From contig DAOTJE010000006.1 of NCBI GenBank assembly GCA_035448545.1, positions 124,001-188,000 on the forward strand: a stretch of 64,000 bases of DNA. The letters run 5' to 3'. Within the stretch, counting starts at the first letter, position 1. Each line of letters starts with the position of its first letter. The stretch comes from Anaerobaca sp035448545 (GTDB taxonomy: Bacteria; Planctomycetota; Phycisphaerae; Sedimentisphaerales; Anaerobacaceae). A model generated the notes under the pieces. It saw only the letters and a program-made list of their open reading frames with translations, was not told where the DNA came from and did no database searches. Made by a program: the position numbers and the translations under genes. This document shows positions 61,089 through 64,000 of this stretch, piece by piece.

Positions 61089-61121
61089 GGAGCGGGTCCC
61101 GAACGGGACCCGCTCCTTTTT
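61089..61121 (+). terminator. Strong intrinsic terminator of groES-groEL
   Basis: A perfect 13-bp stem (GGAGCGGGTCCCG / CGGGACCCGCTCC) with a tiny AA centre (a larger loop forms in practice) followed by TTTTT. It starts 16 bases after the groEL stop. Confidence 0.9.
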
Positions 61122-61150
61122 CGTACACTGCGCAGGAAGGAGCGCCGAAC

Positions 61151-61441
61151 ATGATGTTTCGTTTCTATTCGAACGCGTTGTCCGGACTGTCGCGCAGCGT
61201 CGCCAGCGCAATCCTGATCGTGGGGTTATTGCTGATCGGGTTTGGCGTCCTGATTGCGGCCCTGCCGGAGTTCTTTGCGTATCTGGCGGCCGGCGTGTTC
61301 TTCGTCGCCGGTCTCGGCTGCGCCCTCAGCGCCGTCAGAATCTTCTGGGCCCAGAGCCGGATCGACCGGGCCGCAAACGCCGAGGCCGAGGTCTACCGGC
61401 AGAACGTTTGCATCCACGTTCATCAGCCGGACGAGTTGTAG
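61151..61441 (+). CDS. Small two-helix membrane protein
   Basis: 96 residues from ATG 61151 (AAGGAG eight bases upstream). Two membrane segments (VASAILIVGLLLIGFGVLIAAL and FFAYLAAGVFFVAGLGCALSAV) flank a short loop, followed by a charged cytoplasmic tail (QSRIDRAANAEAEVYRQNVCIHVHQPDEL). It lies just past the groEL terminator, so expression is separate. No known function. Confidence 0.72.
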   Translation: MMFRFYSNALSGLSRSVASAILIVGLLLIGFGVLIAALPEFFAYLAAGVFFVAGLGCALSAVRIFWAQSRIDRAANAEAEVYRQNVCIHVHQPDEL

Positions 61442-61530
61442 GCCGGAACAACGGCTGTTGCTTCCTTCACTGACCCTCTGCATCCTTGCTCTTCTCTGCG
61501 TGCCGCCGTCCCCCCTCGATGTGGCCGGTC

Positions 61531-62424
61531 TCATGTTCTCCAGCGCAGGCGAGTGGTCTGTCCGTCCAGTCGCGTGTTCCCCTCCAGCGCATGCAGGGTG
61601 AAAAGACCTTCGTCTGCGGCGAGACGAGCTTCGACCCACCCGACGGGCTGGCTGCTGTAGCCCGTGAAACCGGTGGCCGGAAGGTTGATCAGGTGGATGC
61701 CTTCATACTGGGAGAAAGCAAACCGGTGCGAATGTCCGTACACGATCGCCTTGACCTTCGCCATCGGCTTGACGATCTGGAGGAGCGACTTGGCGTCCCA
61801 GAGCGCGTCCATGCCGACGACCGGATGGTGCAGCATCAGGACCACCGGCGCCTCATCGCAGGCGTGGAGATACATCTCCAGCCACCTGCGCTGCCCCTTG
61901 CCCAGGCGGCCCCAGGGCAAGTCCACGAAGACAAGCGAATCGAGGACGATCAGCTTTACCGGGCCGGCGTTGACGGTGAGCATGTGCTTGCCATTGACCG
62001 TCCAGGCGGGGTAGTTGGGTTTCTGGAACGCGTGCAGCAGGTTCTGGCGATCATCGTGATTGCCCGTGGCCAGATGGATCGGGCGTTTGCGGGCGATGGG
62101 CGCGATAAGCTCTCGCAGGTTCTTGTAGTCCTCCGCATGGCCCCTCAATCGGGCGAGGTCACCGGTGACCACGAGGCCGTCCGGCGGACCGGCCTCGATC
62201 TGCCGACAGATCTCCTGCAGGTTCTGATAGGGACAGAAGCCCAGGAACTTGTGGTCGGGGTCGCCCGCGATGTGGGTATCCGAGAGCAGCGCCCAATGCG
62301 CCGGCTCCTGGCCGGCGCGGGCGAAGCTCGGATCGACTCCGAATGTGGTGATCCCACCTGCCGCGGCCAGCGCCGTCTTGAGAAACCGCCTTCTGTCAAG
62401 CCGCTGCTCGGACTGATTCATCAT
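61531..62424 (-). CDS. Tat-exported metallophosphoesterase
   Basis: About 297 residues from ATG 62424 (62421 is an alternative). Twin-arginine signal DRRRFLKTALAAAGGITTFG. The calcineurin-type metal ligands are all seen: DTH in LLSDTHIAG, GD in VVTGDLARL, GNHD in ATGNHDDR, HH in LMLHHPVV and GHSH in IVYGHSHRF. It cleaves phosphoesters; CpdA-type cyclic-nucleotide specificity is possible but export argues for an extracytoplasmic substrate. It is monocistronic. Confidence 0.9.
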   Translation of the reverse strand: MMNQSEQRLDRRRFLKTALAAAGGITTFGVDPSFARAGQEPAHWALLSDTHIAGDPDHKFLGFCPYQNLQEICRQIEAGPPDGLVVTGDLARLRGHAEDYKNLRELIAPIARKRPIHLATGNHDDRQNLLHAFQKPNYPAWTVNGKHMLTVNAGPVKLIVLDSLVFVDLPWGRLGKGQRRWLEMYLHACDEAPVVLMLHHPVVGMDALWDAKSLLQIVKPMAKVKAIVYGHSHRFAFSQYEGIHLINLPATGFTGYSSQPVGWVEARLAADEGLFTLHALEGNTRLDGQTTRLRWRT

Positions 62425-62821
62425 AAGGTGCTGCCTTTCCATGCGTTCCGGTCGCGCAGTCTTCGGGGATGCCCTCGGCGCCGAAACGGTTCGGCGCCGT
62501 GCTTCAAGGCTGCCACCCACCTCCTGCGGTCCCGGGATCGGCCGGGGTTGAGATGGCCAGTCCTTGTGCCCCCAGGCAACCCTCCACGGTTGCCCTCACG
62601 GCAGTCCTATCGGCACACGCGTACGACAACTCCATTCGGATTGGATTTGCCTTTGGTTGGAGTGCTGTTACGCCCGCGCCAATGCCGCTCGGTTGTGCAG
62701 GAAAAGGGATCAACTTGCCGATTGACGGATTTTACCGGTCGTAAGTCGGCGGTGGTGCGCAGGCGCATCGACGCGCAGTTCGCCAGCGGGCGGCTTGGTG
62801 CGCTGCCGACGTGCTTTCTGG
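62425..62821. other. Divergent intergenic region, no gene
   Basis: Between the phosphoesterase and symporter starts. I find no coding frame, RNA or repeat; it should hold both promoters, of which the rightward one is at 62822-62849. Confidence 0.4.
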
Positions 62822-62849
62822 TTGAGACCGAATCCCCGGACCCTATAAT
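62822..62849 (+). promoter_or_regulatory. Promoter of the symporter gene, TTGAGA-N16-TATAAT
   Basis: TTGAGA (62822-62827) and a perfect TATAAT (62844-62849), 16 bases apart; predicted start near 62856, 39 bases before the ATG. Confidence 0.7.
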
Positions 62850-62894
62850 GGCCTCACGTATGTCCCGGGGCCGGCTTTTTGGATGGGCTGACGC

Positions 62895-64000
62895 ATGGAT
62901 CTGAATCCCTTCGATATCGGTGTGTTTCTGGCGTTCATCGGTGTGGTCGTCGCCTTCAGCATGTTCAGAAGCCGGCGGGAGAAGACCAGCGAGGATTACT
63001 TCCTGGCCGGTCGTGGTCTGACCTGGCCGCTCATCGGGCTTTCCATCGTGGCGGCCAACATCTCCACCGAACAGTTCGTCGGCATGGCCGGCCAGGGCGC
63101 CGGCGATGTCGGTTTGGCGGTGAGCAACTGGCAGTTGTTCGGCAGCATCGGTATCGTTGTGATCGCCTTCACGCTTCTGCCCCGTTTTCTCAAGGCGGGC
63201 ATCTACACCATGCCGGAGTACCTGGAGTACCGCTACAATTCGGCGGCGCGGGCGCTCATGGCGCTGACCACCGTGGTGATCTACGTCGCGGTGCTGTTGA
63301 CGGCGGTGCTCTATTCCGGCGGCCTGACCCTGCAGAAGATCTTCGGCGTCAGTCTGGCCAAGAGCATCTGGCTCATCGGCTCGATCGCCGCGATCTACAC
63401 CGTCTGGGGCGGGCTCAAAGCGGTGGCGTGGGCGGACCTGTTCCAGGGCGGCGCGCTGCTCGCCGGCGGCATCGTGACGTTCTTCCTGGGCCTGCACGCC
63501 TGCGGCGGCTGGGAGCGGTTTTCCGCCGTCAACGCCCACAAGCTGCACATGGTCCTGCCGGCGAGTCACGCGGGGCTGCCCTGGACGGGCGTGCTCTCCG
63601 GTATGTGGATCGTTTTGGTATATTATTGCGGTCTGAACCAGTTCATCGTACAGCGGAACCTCGCGGCCAGGACATTGCGGGATGGCCAGTTGGGAGTGAT
63701 CTTCGCCGGCGCGTTGTGGCTGCTCATTCCGTTCGCCATCGTGTTGCCGGGCATCATGTCGCATCAGCTCTACGGCGATCAGATGGCGGCGGCCGATGAG
63801 GCGTTTCCGACGCTGATTCGCAATCTGATTCCGCCGGGCCTGCGCGGGTTCATGCTGGCGGCCATTGCCGGCGCGGTCATCAGCTCGCTGGCGTCGATGC
63901 TGAACTCGGCCTCGACGATCTTCACGATGGACGTTTACAACCGGATGCTGGACCGCAAGGCCTCGCAGAGGCGGTTGCTGCTGTTGGGTCGTGTCACGAC
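62895..64000 (+). CDS. Sodium:solute symporter (SSS family), C-terminus outside window
   Basis: At least 368 residues from ATG 62895, open at the right edge. Typical SSS features: DIGVFLAFIGVVVAF, SEDYFLAGRGLTWPLIGLSIVAANISTEQFVGMAGQG, GIYTMPEYLEYRYN, YTVWGGLKAVAWADLFQG, GLNQFIVQRNLAARTLRDGQ and AGAVISSLASMLNSASTIFTMDVY. The family imports sugars, amino acids, vitamins or carboxylates with Na+; closest-looking members are SGLT-type sugar carriers, which fits the polysaccharide theme, but substrate cannot be read from sequence. Confidence 0.92.
   Translation, partial: MDLNPFDIGVFLAFIGVVVAFSMFRSRREKTSEDYFLAGRGLTWPLIGLSIVAANISTEQFVGMAGQGAGDVGLAVSNWQLFGSIGIVVIAFTLLPRFLKAGIYTMPEYLEYRYNSAARALMALTTVVIYVAVLLTAVLYSGGLTLQKIFGVSLAKSIWLIGSIAAIYTVWGGLKAVAWADLFQGGALLAGGIVTFFLGLHACGGWERFSAVNAHKLHMVLPASHAGLPWTGVLSGMWIVLVYYCGLNQFIVQRNLAARTLRDGQLGVIFAGALWLLIPFAIVLPGIMSHQLYGDQMAAADEAFPTLIRNLIPPGLRGFMLAAIAGAVISSLASMLNSASTIFTMDVYNRMLDRKASQRRLLLLGRVT

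Noticed and set aside
1..64000. CRISPR arrays, rRNA or tRNA genes, prophage
   Set aside because: No regularly spaced direct repeats, no rRNA-like sequence, no cloverleaf and no phage structural gene were seen on either strand; very small RNAs could be missed by eye.

Overview
This GC-rich window looks like chromosome from an anaerobic or facultative member of the Planctomycetota, most likely class Phycisphaerae (Sedimentisphaerales-like). The reasons are the VPxPGA...LRKR variant of the PEP-CTERM anchor on small secreted proteins, LamG/discoidin proteins with planctomycete-type Fn3-like modules, a Tat-exported sulfatase, a DUF2961 protein and other Tat-exported hydrolases, an ECF sigma factor paired with a zf-HC2/LolA-fold protein, and a GroEL ending in GGDMY. 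No rRNA, tRNA, CRISPR array, intact transposon or phage was seen.

Layout. 1-5.3 kb: the 5' part of a large secreted LamG/F5-8C protein, a decayed paralogue fragment, and an ECF sigma/anti-sigma-like pair. 5.5-9 kb: a large PAS/GAF histidine kinase with its own receiver domain. 9.1-13 kb: an unassigned gene, mcsB-mcsA (protein arginine kinase and activator), coaD and a DUF503 gene. 13-15.6 kb: a HEPN/MNT toxin-antitoxin pair, a frameshifted secreted protein and a polytopic membrane protein. 15.7-23.7 kb: housekeeping genes purF-purM, ftsK and nadE. 24-32.3 kb: a plus-strand run with a propeller/toroid protein, a MalY/PatB-type lyase, a two-barrel glycosidase-like protein and a carboxylesterase. 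32.3-41.2 kb: a CsgG-like lipoprotein, an AbiEi/AbiEii module with a recognisable operator-promoter, a sulfatase, a nucleoside-hydrolase-like protein and a DUF2961 protein. 41.3-43.7 kb: COG2122 (UPF0280), NIL-ferredoxin and COG1900 (DUF39), the three-gene set known from methanogens for homocysteine synthesis by direct sulfide assimilation. 44-54 kb: sirtuin plus Tat esterase, a VCBS-repeat/sugar-isomerase fusion, a DUF429 protein, a GH43-like protein, repeat proteins and threonine synthase. 54-57.3 kb: a third nucleotidyltransferase toxin-antitoxin-like pair, then a cluster of PEP-CTERM-like secreted proteins including one reduced by deletion to its two ends. 57.5-64 kb: a WaaP-like kinase, a receiver-like protein, groES-groEL with a strong terminator, a metallophosphoesterase and the start of a sodium:solute symporter.

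Working together: secreted and Tat-exported hydrolases, lectin-like proteins and the symporter fit a polysaccharide-degrading lifestyle. The COG1900/NIL-ferredoxin/COG2122 set and threonine synthase both sit on aspartate-family metabolism, and the former points to sulfide-rich anoxic habitats. Protein quality control is represented by McsAB and GroESL. Three nucleotidyltransferase-type toxin-antitoxin modules, two families of dispersed non-coding repeat, an IS630 remnant and several broken genes show ongoing turnover between conserved blocks.

The strongest leads for follow-up are the homocysteine cluster, the VCBS-isomerase and two-barrel glycosidase fusions, the PEP-CTERM deletion relic, and the near-leaderless AbiE operon with its palindromic operator.
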